From the NCBI RefSeq assembly GCF_005771535.1, contig NZ_VANU01000003.1, positions 215,809-279,808 on the forward strand: 64,000 bases of DNA, given 5' to 3'. How positions within the stretch are numbered: the first letter of the stretch is position 1; the number at the start of each line of letters is the position of its first letter. This DNA comes from Arcobacter arenosus (GTDB taxonomy: Bacteria > Campylobacterota > Campylobacteria > Campylobacterales > Arcobacteraceae). This document shows positions 26,120 to 35,007 of the stretch, piece by piece. Position numbers and translations under genes: made by a program. The notes below the pieces were generated by a model, which worked only from the letters and a program-made list of their open reading frames with translations, did not search any database and was not told where the DNA came from.

Positions 26120-27114
26120 TTGCTCTCCTTATAAATTTTAGCTGCATCTTCTGGAAGCATTACATTTATATACATATTACTATCCAATTCAAATCCTGCT
26201 TGTTTGTAGATTCTAGGTTTTATCTCTATATAAAATCTAAAATACTCTTTTGTTTTATCGTTATACTCTTCATATGGAGCATTTTTAATAATCATATTAA
26301 AACTCATTTCCCCTAATGATTTATGAAATTTTGAAAAAAATTCTTTTGTAATATCACATAAAGCACTTAAATCAGTTTTACTAAACTCAGTTATAGAAGA
26401 TAGTTTTTTCTTAGAAACAATCTTTGCTTCAAAAGCAAATTTAGATGCATATGGACAAAAAAGTACAAATTCACTATTTTGAGAAATTATGTTTTTTTGA
26501 TAGTTTAATTCTTCATAAACAATATCATCCATTAAAGCTCTTTTATGCTCATTAAAATACTCTTTTTTATAAACAATCTCTTCTTTAATCTTTTTTGGAA
26601 GAAAAGGTAAAGCCATAATTTGAGAGTGTGAATGGGACATAGAAGCACCTGCATCTTTTCCATAATTTTTAAATACCGAAAGATAAGCAAACCTATCATC
26701 CTTTTGAAGATTAACTGCCCTTTCTTTTATAATTGTAAAATAATTTAGAAAATCATTATAATCAAAATCCCAAATCTGTTTTTCATGGTTTGGCGTTTCA
26801 ATAACTACTTCATGGGCTCCAAATCCAGAATATGTCTCAAAAAAACTCTCTCTTGAAGATTTTGACTGTACATCAATTGAAAGAGCATTATATAGATTTG
26901 GAACTACCCTACACTGCCATTTCCCATCTTGGGAAATTCTTGTAATTTCGTTTGGAGTAAATTCTTCTTTTCCCATATCAAAGGGACATTTTTCGTGAAT
27001 AATTTCACCAAGATAAACATCTTTTTTATTATGTAAGTCACTTGGTCTTTTTAGTCGCTCAGGAGCAAAGAGTGTCCATTCTCTTGTTAATTTACAATAT
27101 CTAAAATCTGACAC
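26116..27114 (-). CDS. galT: GalT-like hexose-1-phosphate nucleotidyltransferase
   Basis: 332 residues, HIT superfamily. The active-site block is SHSHSQIMALP, an HxHxQ motif whose second His is the nucleotide-accepting residue. The N-terminal zinc site is altered: CPFD replaces the usual CPFC. Family members transfer UMP or AMP between hexose-1-phosphates and nucleotide sugars. Coupling to glgA makes an ADP-glucose-related activity attractive, but UDP-galactose metabolism is equally possible. Starts 9 bp after the GH57 hydrolase gene. Confidence 0.8.
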   Translation of the reverse strand: MSDFRYCKLTREWTLFAPERLKRPSDLHNKKDVYLGEIIHEKCPFDMGKEEFTPNEITRISQDGKWQCRVVPNLYNALSIDVQSKSSRESFFETYSGFGAHEVVIETPNHEKQIWDFDYNDFLNYFTIIKERAVNLQKDDRFAYLSVFKNYGKDAGASMSHSHSQIMALPFLPKKIKEEIVYKKEYFNEHKRALMDDIVYEELNYQKNIISQNSEFVLFCPYASKFAFEAKIVSKKKLSSITEFSKTDLSALCDITKEFFSKFHKSLGEMSFNMIIKNAPYEEYNDKTKEYFRFYIEIKPRIYKQAGFELDSNMYINVMLPEDAAKIYKESK

Positions 27115-27123
27115 ACAATCTCC

Positions 27124-29211
27124 CTATATATACCAGTTTTTTAAGAATAAATTCTCAAAATCTAAAACTGTCTCATCATAAAGTGGATACCTTTGAATTT
27201 TTCTATTATCTTGGAAAATCTCAAACATAAAATTCACTTTTTCTTTCTTTTGATCATAAACTTTTAACTCAATTCCCTCATCTAAAGCTAAATCAAAATA
27301 TGTACCATTTTGAACTAGACTTTCAATTTTCTCTTTTAAATCAAATATAAAAATCTTATCATCGATATTAATTTTTAATTGCAATTCTTCATCTTTTAAA
27401 TACTTAATTTTTTCACCTTTTAAATAAAGGTATAAGTTACAATCTTTATCTTTCCCATAATATAAATAGTCCACAATAGAAGCAGAAGAATCCATAGTTG
27501 AAAACTCTTTTTTAATATCTATCTCTCCACTATTTAACCATTCAAAAAAGTTACTGTTGTTACCATCTACAACTGGATAGATAAAATCTCTAGGAGGAAT
27601 ATGAACTCTTTTTTTATTATCTTTTTTTACAATTGGAGTAAAAATTTCTGTTGGTACATTTTTTTCCATTAGTTCATAAATATTTTTTAAATGAGCCCTA
27701 AATTGTTCATCAAACTGATGATTTAATTCTGTATAATGGTCATCTCCATACCACCAAAACCAATCACTTCCAAGGGCAATTAAGAACTCTTTTTCAACTT
27801 TTTTTAATACATCATCACTTAAATTTTCTTTTTCATTATCAAAAGTAGCCTTGGTCATATCAAGTAATTCCCAAGCTCTATTTTTTTCATTACTACCAAT
27901 CCAAATATCAAAGTTTCCATTTATCCAACTTCCACTTGCAAGGGTTTCTATTTCAACCTCTTCTAAATCTTCTATATTAGGAACATCGTCAAATAAAATT
28001 GTCTCTAACCAAGCTTGAGAATCTAATTGTTTATATAACTCTTCAAAAAACTCTTTTGCATTGTTTGGATAAAATTCCCATGCATTTTCACCATCAAGTA
28101 TTACAGGAACAATAACCGATTCGGAAGAATTAAAATAGATACTTTTTAGATGAGATATAAAGTCATGGGCAGCTTCACGTGCTCCTTTTTTACTATATTC
28201 AAAACCTATTAAATCACTTAAATATTTATCCCTAAAAAATAGATTTACTTTTCCATTTTTTGTAATTAAAGAGTATGGTTTATAAATTAATTCTTTATTT
28301 CCATTATGAAGTGTTTTAAAAATTATCTCTTCATCAGAACAAGCCCATTTTACACCGTTTTCAGCAAGTAATGAAATTGTCTTTACACTAACACTTCCCT
28401 CGCTTGGCCAAAAACCATTTACATTTGTATCAAATTGTTTTTTGTAATACTCAACTGCATTTTTTACTTGCATAGAAGCAAAGTCCTTAAAATTTGCTTC
28501 TTGGGAATGGGGTAATACAACATGGGGTTTTGCTTCAACGGCACTTTGTCTATCTAATAACAATGGTAAAATAGGATGGTAAAAAGGAGTTGTTGAGATT
28601 GCAATTTGTCCACTATCACAAAGTTTTTTATAATAAGGAATTACCTCTTTTAAAAAATCAAACATTGTTGCTACTAATTGTAGTTTTTGTTCTTGATTAA
28701 AGCCTCTTTTTTGATTTAATAAATTTTTAACAATATTATTGTTTTCTCTTATAAAATTACCACACCATGTTAATAAAAATAAAACTTCTAACTCTACTAA
28801 TTCTTCATTGCTAAAAGAATTAATAGAATTCCCTTCAGCTTTAAATTTAACCAAAAATTCATTATATCTAGAAAGGGGTTTTATCATATTTTGTTCATTT
28901 GGTAAGAATAGATATTCTTCTAAAAACAACCTCTCTTCTGCATTTAATAAACTTACTTCTTTTTTTAAAATCTCCATAAATTTATCATTGGCTGTACCAT
29001 TAATATACTCTTCTATTTGAGCCATCAATGATGGAACTAAATTAAAAGTAGCCTTGATATTTGGAAATTTTTCCAAATACCAAGGGATATCATAATAATC
29101 TTTTGTAGCATGTAAAAACACCCAAGGCATTAAAGTCTTGTTTGTTAAATCATCTTTATAATAAGGTTGATGCATATGCCATAAAAATGACAAATATAAT
29201 TTTTTATTCAC
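27124..29211 (-). CDS. GH57 alpha-glucan hydrolase
   Basis: 695 residues. The N-terminal catalytic domain has FLWHMHQPYYKD, nucleophile Glu271 in GFWPSEGSVS, and acid/base Asp373 in ILDGENAWEFYP. A DUF3536/beta-rich C-terminal region follows (from about 500). Resembles amylopullulanase or alpha-amylase GH57 proteins, so likely degrades or trims glycogen. No signal peptide, consistent with an intracellular substrate. Its start overlaps the end of the upstream fusion gene by 8 bp. Confidence 0.85.
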   Translation of the reverse strand: MNKKLYLSFLWHMHQPYYKDDLTNKTLMPWVFLHATKDYYDIPWYLEKFPNIKATFNLVPSLMAQIEEYINGTANDKFMEILKKEVSLLNAEERLFLEEYLFLPNEQNMIKPLSRYNEFLVKFKAEGNSINSFSNEELVELEVLFLLTWCGNFIRENNNIVKNLLNQKRGFNQEQKLQLVATMFDFLKEVIPYYKKLCDSGQIAISTTPFYHPILPLLLDRQSAVEAKPHVVLPHSQEANFKDFASMQVKNAVEYYKKQFDTNVNGFWPSEGSVSVKTISLLAENGVKWACSDEEIIFKTLHNGNKELIYKPYSLITKNGKVNLFFRDKYLSDLIGFEYSKKGAREAAHDFISHLKSIYFNSSESVIVPVILDGENAWEFYPNNAKEFFEELYKQLDSQAWLETILFDDVPNIEDLEEVEIETLASGSWINGNFDIWIGSNEKNRAWELLDMTKATFDNEKENLSDDVLKKVEKEFLIALGSDWFWWYGDDHYTELNHQFDEQFRAHLKNIYELMEKNVPTEIFTPIVKKDNKKRVHIPPRDFIYPVVDGNNSNFFEWLNSGEIDIKKEFSTMDSSASIVDYLYYGKDKDCNLYLYLKGEKIKYLKDEELQLKINIDDKIFIFDLKEKIESLVQNGTYFDLALDEGIELKVYDQKKEKVNFMFEIFQDNRKIQRYPLYDETVLDFENLFLKNWYI

Positions 29212-31687
29212 TAATCCACTTTTCTATTTTGTCTTGATATGAATAGAATATTTTTCCAGCACTTTTTTCATCTTCTGCTTGTACATATAGATTTAAATAT
29301 TCATTATGTTGATCTGGAACCATTAAAATCCATTCATCATCATTCATCCAAATTTTTACACCATCAACATTTGATGTTTGCTTACCTTTTCCATCTTCAA
29401 GAAATTTTCTCATCATTTTACCTTTTAAGGTATCAGGACAAGGAATATTTTCCCCTTTGTAAACAAAATCTTTAATATCTCTTACAATTTTTGAAAGTTC
29501 TTTACCTGATTTTTGAAGTAATTCAAGGATTTTAAAACTTGCATAAATTGAATCTCTATTTAAACCAAATTCACTAAAGGCAAAATGACCATCACTATCT
29601 GCAATTAGGTCATATTCTTTTAACTCTTTTGCTTTAAGATTTTCAAGTTTATCCATTGTGATTTCAATATTTTCATAACTAACAAAATCAGGAGCCCATG
29701 CTGGTAATAAAACTTTTAGTTTTCTATCTGTCGTCATATCTAATAATTGTAATACTGCAATTAAAAGCTTATAATCATAGATTAATCTTCCAGTTCCATC
29801 TACAACTTGAAGCTTGTGCCCATTTGGATAAATTAAAAACCCACAATCTAAATTCATAGCTCTAACTATATTTTGCATAGTAGTTTGTGTTTTTTCAATA
29901 TCAGCTGATTTAATTTTTTCACTTTTGTGTGCATTTAAAATGATATTTTCAATACCAAGTTCATTTATAATTCTAGGATAAATATCTGAAGTTGATCCAT
30001 TCATAATATCAGCAGCTACTTTGATTTCAGAAGCTTGGAATAATGATTTATCAAAAGAGTTTTGAATCGCTTCAATATATTCATCACTTAAAGTAAAATC
30101 ATCAACAACAGTACCAATATCTGTATATGGAACCCTTCTAAAGTTTTCTCTAAAAAATACTCTTTCAATAGATTGAGCAACCTTGCTATCAACAGGAAGA
30201 CCTTCACTTGTATAAAAGATTATTTCTGTTTCAGTTGGATCAAAAACAGATTGTCTGAAGTGAACACCCGCTGCCATATCTTCTTTACTACTTAAAGCAT
30301 GTCTCATTACATTTGATGGAACATTTCTTGGGTCTACAATATTAACTCCAGTTGATAATATACCACCAACAAAAGCTCTTTTTAACATAAATGTTGAGGG
30401 GTGGTAATCCCTTGAGATATAAATATTACATCCCTTTGGAAGAATTGAACCAAAAGCTTCTGCTAATTTTGTTGTCATTTGACAAGATAATTCGATATTT
30501 GTTCTACCAACTACAGAACCATCTTCAAAAATAGATGATTTGTATTTATTTCCCCAAATGATATTTGAACTTATTACAGAAGAAGCTTCTACTACTTTAT
30601 CAGGCCACATAATAATATCTTTTTCAAAAGATACTTTTTTATTAACTAGGCAATTTTCTGCCATAATAACACCATGGGATGCTTTTGATTCATCTTTTAT
30701 AATATTTCCATTACAAATTACAGAATTATTTAGTTTTACTTTTACCCCTAGTTTTACATCATGCCATAAAACTGTATCAATTACTTCTGAGTGTTTAGAA
30801 ACTTTTGTATTATCTCCAATTACACAGTTTTTAAGGGTAACCCCTTCATCAATAGATACATTTTTACCTAAAACTACAGTTCCCTCAACTCTAATTTTTT
30901 TGTTTAAAGTTATTCCCTCTTCACAATAAATTGTCCCTTTATCTAAAGAGCTTGCCTCCCCTTTAAATGGAAGTTTGATATCTCCAAGCATAATATCTTT
31001 GTAAACATCTCTATAACTTTCTGGATTTCCAACATCTCTCCAATACCCCTTTTGTGGACAACCCCATAAAGGAATATCTTCTTTCATCATTTTTGGGAAT
31101 AAATCTTTTGCAAAATCGTAGTTTTGTTTAAATGGAATTAAATCTAACACTTGTGGTTCTATTATGTAAATTCCAGTGTTAATAGTATCACTAAATACCT
31201 CTCCCCAACTTGGCTTTTCTAAGAATTTTTCAATCCTATCCTCTTCATTTGCAATTACAACTCCAAATTGAAGTGGGTTTTCTACAGGTGTTAAAGTAAT
31301 AGTTAATTGTGACTGTTTTTTCTCATGGAATTTTTTTATCTTTTTAAAATCAAAATCAGTTACTAAATCTCCACTAACAATAATAAAGGTTTCATCTAAA
31401 AATTCTCTAGCAAAAGCAACTGCTCCAGCAGTCCCATAATCATCATCAGGTAAAAAATATTGAATATTTACTCCTAAATCTTTTCCATCTTTAAAATGTT
31501 CTTTAATGATATCTGGTTTAAAATAAAGTAAAACACCAATCTCTGTAATACCCAATTCATCTCTTAATTTTATGATGATATGTTCCATCATCGGTCTATT
31601 TAATATCGGAAGCATTGGCTTTGGTACCGAATTTGTCAATGGTTGAATTCTCGTACCAAATCCTCCTGCTAAAACAATTGCTTTCAT
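29204..31687 (-). CDS. NDP-sugar synthase / phosphomannomutase-like fusion
   Basis: 827 residues. Residues 1-230 are a nucleotidyltransferase with MKAIVLAGGFGTR and KPMLPILNRP. Residues about 250-370 are left-handed beta-helix hexapeptide repeats. From about 390 on is a phosphohexomutase-like domain, but the active-site TASHNP loop reads ISRDYHPSTF, as in the cyanobacterial-type fused mannose-1-phosphate guanylyltransferases, and the Mg loop reads DSDGHF. In this operon it may make the nucleotide sugar for GlgA, since no GlgC is present; substrate unknown. 28 bp after pfkA. Confidence 0.83.
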   Translation of the reverse strand: MKAIVLAGGFGTRIQPLTNSVPKPMLPILNRPMMEHIIIKLRDELGITEIGVLLYFKPDIIKEHFKDGKDLGVNIQYFLPDDDYGTAGAVAFAREFLDETFIIVSGDLVTDFDFKKIKKFHEKKQSQLTITLTPVENPLQFGVVIANEEDRIEKFLEKPSWGEVFSDTINTGIYIIEPQVLDLIPFKQNYDFAKDLFPKMMKEDIPLWGCPQKGYWRDVGNPESYRDVYKDIMLGDIKLPFKGEASSLDKGTIYCEEGITLNKKIRVEGTVVLGKNVSIDEGVTLKNCVIGDNTKVSKHSEVIDTVLWHDVKLGVKVKLNNSVICNGNIIKDESKASHGVIMAENCLVNKKVSFEKDIIMWPDKVVEASSVISSNIIWGNKYKSSIFEDGSVVGRTNIELSCQMTTKLAEAFGSILPKGCNIYISRDYHPSTFMLKRAFVGGILSTGVNIVDPRNVPSNVMRHALSSKEDMAAGVHFRQSVFDPTETEIIFYTSEGLPVDSKVAQSIERVFFRENFRRVPYTDIGTVVDDFTLSDEYIEAIQNSFDKSLFQASEIKVAADIMNGSTSDIYPRIINELGIENIILNAHKSEKIKSADIEKTQTTMQNIVRAMNLDCGFLIYPNGHKLQVVDGTGRLIYDYKLLIAVLQLLDMTTDRKLKVLLPAWAPDFVSYENIEITMDKLENLKAKELKEYDLIADSDGHFAFSEFGLNRDSIYASFKILELLQKSGKELSKIVRDIKDFVYKGENIPCPDTLKGKMMRKFLEDGKGKQTSNVDGVKIWMNDDEWILMVPDQHNEYLNLYVQAEDEKSAGKIFYSYQDKIEKWISE

Positions 31688-31715
31688 CCCTATCTCCCCT
31701 TTGTAAATTTTAAAC

Positions 31716-32693
31716 CTAATTAACTAGTCTTCTTGCTAAGTCTAATAATTCTTCTTTTATCTTATACTTTTGCGAATTGACATACTCTATTGATACAAAA
31801 TCAAATTCACTTTTGTTGTAAACAATTACACTTCCTCCCTTTTCACCAGAAAGTAATCTATCTACAGCAAAAGTTGCAAATTGTGAAGCTAAAAGTCTAT
31901 CGAATACAGTTGGATTTCCACCCCTTTGTACATGACCTAAAATTGTTGCTCTTGTTTCAATTCCTATATCATTTTGTAACCAATCTACTAACTGTTGAGT
32001 GCTAGTACATTTATTATCATGACACCCTTCTGCAACTACGCAAACAACATATTTTCTACCATTTGCAATCTCTTTTTTTAATCTTTCACCTATAATATTT
32101 AAATCATAATCTAGTTCTGGAATTATACAAACCTCAGCACCACAAGCAATTGCAGATACAAGTGCTAGATAGCCACAGTCTCTTCCCATAGTTTCTATTA
32201 CACAGGCTCTTTTAAAAGAAGATGAAGTATCTCTTACTGCATCCGTTGCTTGTCTAATTACATTTAAAGCTGTATCAACCCCTAAACAATATTCTGTTCC
32301 AAAAATATCATTATCAATGGTTGCAGGAATCCCTACAAAGTTCACTCCAAAATCTTTGTGGAATTGGTTTAATGCTCTAAAGGAACCATCTCCTCCTAAA
32401 ATTACTATTTTATCAATATTATGTTTTTGTAAGTTTTTGTAAGCTTGTTCTCTATATTTATATTCAAAAAATCTTTTTGATCTTGATGACCTAATTTTAG
32501 TACCACCTTCGTGCATAATTCCTGCAACATCTTCATATGTCGCAGGTCTTATGTCACCGTCAATTAAGCCCTTTAATCCATCATAGATTAAGTAAGGTTG
32601 AACTTTTCTGTTAAAACAATAGTCGACAAACTGTTTAATCGCAGGATTCATTCCTGCACAGTCTCCCCCTGATGTCATTATTGCTATTGCCAT
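31716..32693 (-). CDS. pfkA: 6-phosphofructokinase
   Basis: 325 residues, normal length. Motifs: TSGGDCAGMNPAIK near the N-terminus (the family usually has DAPGMN), GGDGSFRAL (Gly favouring ATP rather than pyrophosphate), PATIDNDI with the catalytic Asp, MGRDCGYLAL, VAEG and GHVQRGGNPTVFDR. Phosphorylates fructose-6-phosphate. Many Campylobacterota lack this enzyme, so a complete EMP route is suggested. Sits between gap and the NDP-sugar synthase fusion. Confidence 0.92.
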   Translation of the reverse strand: MAIAIMTSGGDCAGMNPAIKQFVDYCFNRKVQPYLIYDGLKGLIDGDIRPATYEDVAGIMHEGGTKIRSSRSKRFFEYKYREQAYKNLQKHNIDKIVILGGDGSFRALNQFHKDFGVNFVGIPATIDNDIFGTEYCLGVDTALNVIRQATDAVRDTSSSFKRACVIETMGRDCGYLALVSAIACGAEVCIIPELDYDLNIIGERLKKEIANGRKYVVCVVAEGCHDNKCTSTQQLVDWLQNDIGIETRATILGHVQRGGNPTVFDRLLASQFATFAVDRLLSGEKGGSVIVYNKSEFDFVSIEYVNSQKYKIKEELLDLARRLVN

Positions 32694-32733
32694 AATTCAC
32701 CCTAAGTGTTAAATTTATTTTACAAAATGTATA

Positions 32734-33729
32734 TTAGTATTGACCAACAAAAAGTGTCATATCAACTAATCTACTTGTATATCCCCATTCATTATCATAC
32801 CATGCTAAAACTTTTACAGTTTTACCTTCAATTACAGATGTCATATCTGGAACAAATGTTGAAGAGTACGAGCTTCCAATAAAGTCACTTGAAACTCTTT
32901 TATCATTATCAATCTCAATTAACCCTTCGAAATTAGATTGACTTGCAAGTTCCATTGCTTTATTTACATCTTCTTTTGTTACTTCTTTTGATAAGTTAAC
33001 TGTTAAGTCTACTACTGAAACGTCAGCAGTTGGAACTCTCATTGCATAACCATTAAGTTTACCTTTTAAATTAGGCATAACTAGTGCAATTGCTTTTGCA
33101 GCTCCAGTTGTAGTTGGAATCATATTCATAGCAGCAGCTCTAGCTCTTCTTGTATCTTTAGCATGTTTACCATCTAAAATATTTTGGTCATTAGTATATG
33201 AGTGAATTGTAGTCATTAAACCATTTTCAATTCCAAATGTATCATCTAAAACTTTACAAATTGGAGCTAAACAGTTTGTTGTACAAGAAGCATTTGAAAT
33301 AACAGCCTCACCTTTATACTCATCAGTGTTGATATTTAACACGTATGTTGGTGTATCATCTTTAGCAGGTGCAGACATAACAACCTTTTCAACACCATTT
33401 TTTAAATATGCTTGACATTTTTCAGTTGTCAAAAATGCTCCCGTACACTCAATAACAACCTTAGCTCCACAACCACCAAAATCAACATTTTTTGGATCTC
33501 TATCAGAAAACACTCTAACTTTTACACCATTAATTAAAATATTTTCATCATCAATTTTTTCTGCGCTGATTCCCATGTGAACTGTATCATACTTTAATAA
33601 ATAAACTAACATATCCATATCACAAGTTGTATTTAATGCTACAAGCTCCATATCACTTCTTTGAGATACAATTTTTGTTGCGATTAGTCCAATTCTACCT
33701 GTTCCATTGATTGCTACTTTTAATGCCAT
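32734..33729 (-). CDS. gap: Glyceraldehyde-3-phosphate dehydrogenase
   Basis: 331 residues. NAD-binding INGTGRIG at the N-terminus and catalytic Cys in SNASCTTNCLAP, with SYTNDQ and WYDNEWGYTSR further on. Start set at ATG 33729, preceded by AAAGGA; the same frame stays open for 50 codons upstream, but that stretch is hydrophobic, AT-driven and not part of the family. First gene of the glycogen/glycolysis operon. Confidence 0.95.
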   Translation of the reverse strand: MALKVAINGTGRIGLIATKIVSQRSDMELVALNTTCDMDMLVYLLKYDTVHMGISAEKIDDENILINGVKVRVFSDRDPKNVDFGGCGAKVVIECTGAFLTTEKCQAYLKNGVEKVVMSAPAKDDTPTYVLNINTDEYKGEAVISNASCTTNCLAPICKVLDDTFGIENGLMTTIHSYTNDQNILDGKHAKDTRRARAAAMNMIPTTTGAAKAIALVMPNLKGKLNGYAMRVPTADVSVVDLTVNLSKEVTKEDVNKAMELASQSNFEGLIEIDNDKRVSSDFIGSSYSSTFVPDMTSVIEGKTVKVLAWYDNEWGYTSRLVDMTLFVGQY

Positions 33730-33979
33730 AAGTATTCCTTTTGTTAATATAAATCTATAATACACAATATTGATTACAAAATAATTCCAAAAAAAGTATA
33801 GAATGTAATCAATATGTAAATATGTAGTATTATTATAATTAAGTAAAATAAAATATAAACATAAATGGATAAGCTTCAATGATGTTTTTTATAAATTTGA
33901 GGGAAAGGGATAAAAAAGATACAAATTAACAAAAAGATTTACCTTTAAAAATACTACAATCTTAATAATTAAATAATGG
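33730..33979. other. Intergenic region with divergent promoters (gap / ArsC-like)
   Basis: About 250 bp without a gene, very AT-rich, separating divergent operons. It must contain the promoter of the 11-gene glycogen operon on the minus strand. I see no clear operator or repeat; the structured part of the gap begins at 33980. Confidence 0.5.
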
Positions 33980-34040
33980 AAGTTGATTATACTATCCAAA
34001 GGGCTTTTTAGGTTTTGCTAAATATTTTAGCACTCAACTT
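33980..34040 (+). promoter_or_regulatory. Three-way-junction-like leader of ArsC-like gene
   Basis: AAGTTGA (33980-33986) pairs with TCAACTT (34034-34040), enclosing GCTAAA/TTTAGC (34017-34022 with 34026-34031) and a weaker CCAAA...TTTxAGG hairpin (33996-34012). The linker AAAGGGCTTTTTAGGTTTTG resembles the AAAGCNCTTTAGNNTTTTGCT linker of the hoxH and ilvD leaders. A related or independent structured leader; could also include a terminator-like stem. Moderate evidence only. Confidence 0.4.
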
Positions 34041-34081
34041 GATTTAAAATATAAAATTACAATTGAATAAAAGGATTGAAT

Positions 34082-34435
34082 ATGAAAATGTACGGAATTA
34101 ATAGTTGCCAAAGTGTTAAAAAAGCTAAAGCTTTCTTTGATGAAAATAATATCTCTTATGATTTTATAGACTTAAATAAAAAACCAGTCAATAAAGAAAA
34201 ATTAGCAAAATGGCAAACTTTTACCTCTGCAACTTCAATGTTAAATCCAAGAAGTAAGGTTTATAGAGATTTAAACCTAAAAACTGAAAAACCGACCGAA
34301 AAAAAGGCATTAAATATAATTGTAAAAGATAATAGCATCTTAAAACGACCAATTATAGAACATGGATTAAATGGTGAAGAGAGATTTACTATTGGTTTTA
34401 AAGAAGATGAATATAAATCAACTTTTTTAAATTAA
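34082..34435 (+). CDS. ArsC/Spx/YffB-family thioredoxin-fold protein
   Basis: 117 residues. Starts MKMYGINSCQSVKKAKAFF; the single N-terminal Cys sits where arsenate reductases have CxxxxxR and Spx has CxxC. ILKRPIIEHG is the conserved cis-proline block. ATG 34082 chosen, 6 nt after AAAGGA (34070-34075); a TTG 6 bp upstream is less well placed. Probably a glutathione- or thiol-linked redox protein of unknown substrate. Its end overlaps the convergent small gene by 4 bp. Confidence 0.85.
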   Translation: MKMYGINSCQSVKKAKAFFDENNISYDFIDLNKKPVNKEKLAKWQTFTSATSMLNPRSKVYRDLNLKTEKPTEKKALNIIVKDNSILKRPIIEHGLNGEERFTIGFKEDEYKSTFLN

Positions 34436-34626
34436 ACTCTACTAAAAGGAGCAGGTTTTCTGCTCTGCTTATTTTTTTTTCTTTCTTCCAAAATATTTTC
34501 ATAAGTTTCTAAATCTTCAATTATCAACTTTTGGACATACTCCAAATAAGATAGTTTTTTTTCATTTGCTCTTTCATAGAATTTCTTTTCTAACTCCCGA
34601 CCAAGTTCAATATTTAATATAATCAT
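34432..34626 (-). CDS. Small ribbon-helix-helix-like protein
   Basis: 64 residues. A short N-terminal strand (MIILNIEL) is followed by two helices (RELEKKFYERANEKK; SYLEYVQKLIIEDLE) and a basic tail, the layout of ribbon-helix-helix DNA-binding antitoxins. GAAGG precedes the ATG at a suitable distance. No toxin-like gene is adjacent, so it is an orphan if this reading is right. Confidence 0.5.
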   Translation of the reverse strand: MIILNIELGRELEKKFYERANEKKLSYLEYVQKLIIEDLETYENILEERKKNKQSRKPAPFSRV

Positions 34627-34695
34627 TAATAAACCTTCACAACCTTGTTATAATAAAAATAATTATAACAAAATAACATAAAAAAAAAGATTATT

Positions 34696-34908
34696 TTAAC
34701 TACTTAAAGCTTTTTTATAATATTTTAAGAAATTTAGAAAGATTTGTTTTTCTTCATTTGAAAGAGATATCGATTTATTTTGAAAAAGATAAGGAACCTC
34801 AGAATGGAGTAAATAAAGGTATTCATTAAAAGGCAAACCTTTTTGATTAATTATTTTATTCCTATATTTAAATATTAATTTTTCAAATTTTTCTAATTCT
34901 TTTTCCAT
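34696..34908 (-). CDS. Small hypothetical protein
   Basis: 70 residues, not recognised. Predicted largely helical and charged (EKELEKFEKLIFKYR; SNEEKQIFLNFLKYYKKAL), soluble, with no cysteines. AAGAG lies upstream of the ATG. Sits 69 bp upstream of the ribbon-helix-helix-like gene on the same strand. Base composition is like its neighbours. Confidence 0.4.
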   Translation of the reverse strand: MEKELEKFEKLIFKYRNKIINQKGLPFNEYLYLLHSEVPYLFQNKSISLSNEEKQIFLNFLKYYKKALSS

Positions 34909-35007
34909 ACTCTTTTCTTGTTGTTATATATAAAAATATTATATATTCAATGTTTTACATTTTGATTACAAGAAAATTCGCTAAATTAAATAGTTTTAAG
35001 AGTTAAA

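Noticed and set aside
33730-33879. 50-codon N-terminal extension of GAPDH
   Set aside because: Not part of the family; the AAAGGA site is placed for ATG 33729, and the extension is AT-driven hydrophobic sequence.
34432-34908. Toxin-antitoxin pair from the two small genes
   Set aside because: Only the first looks antitoxin-like; the second has no toxin motif and they are separated by about 70 bp.
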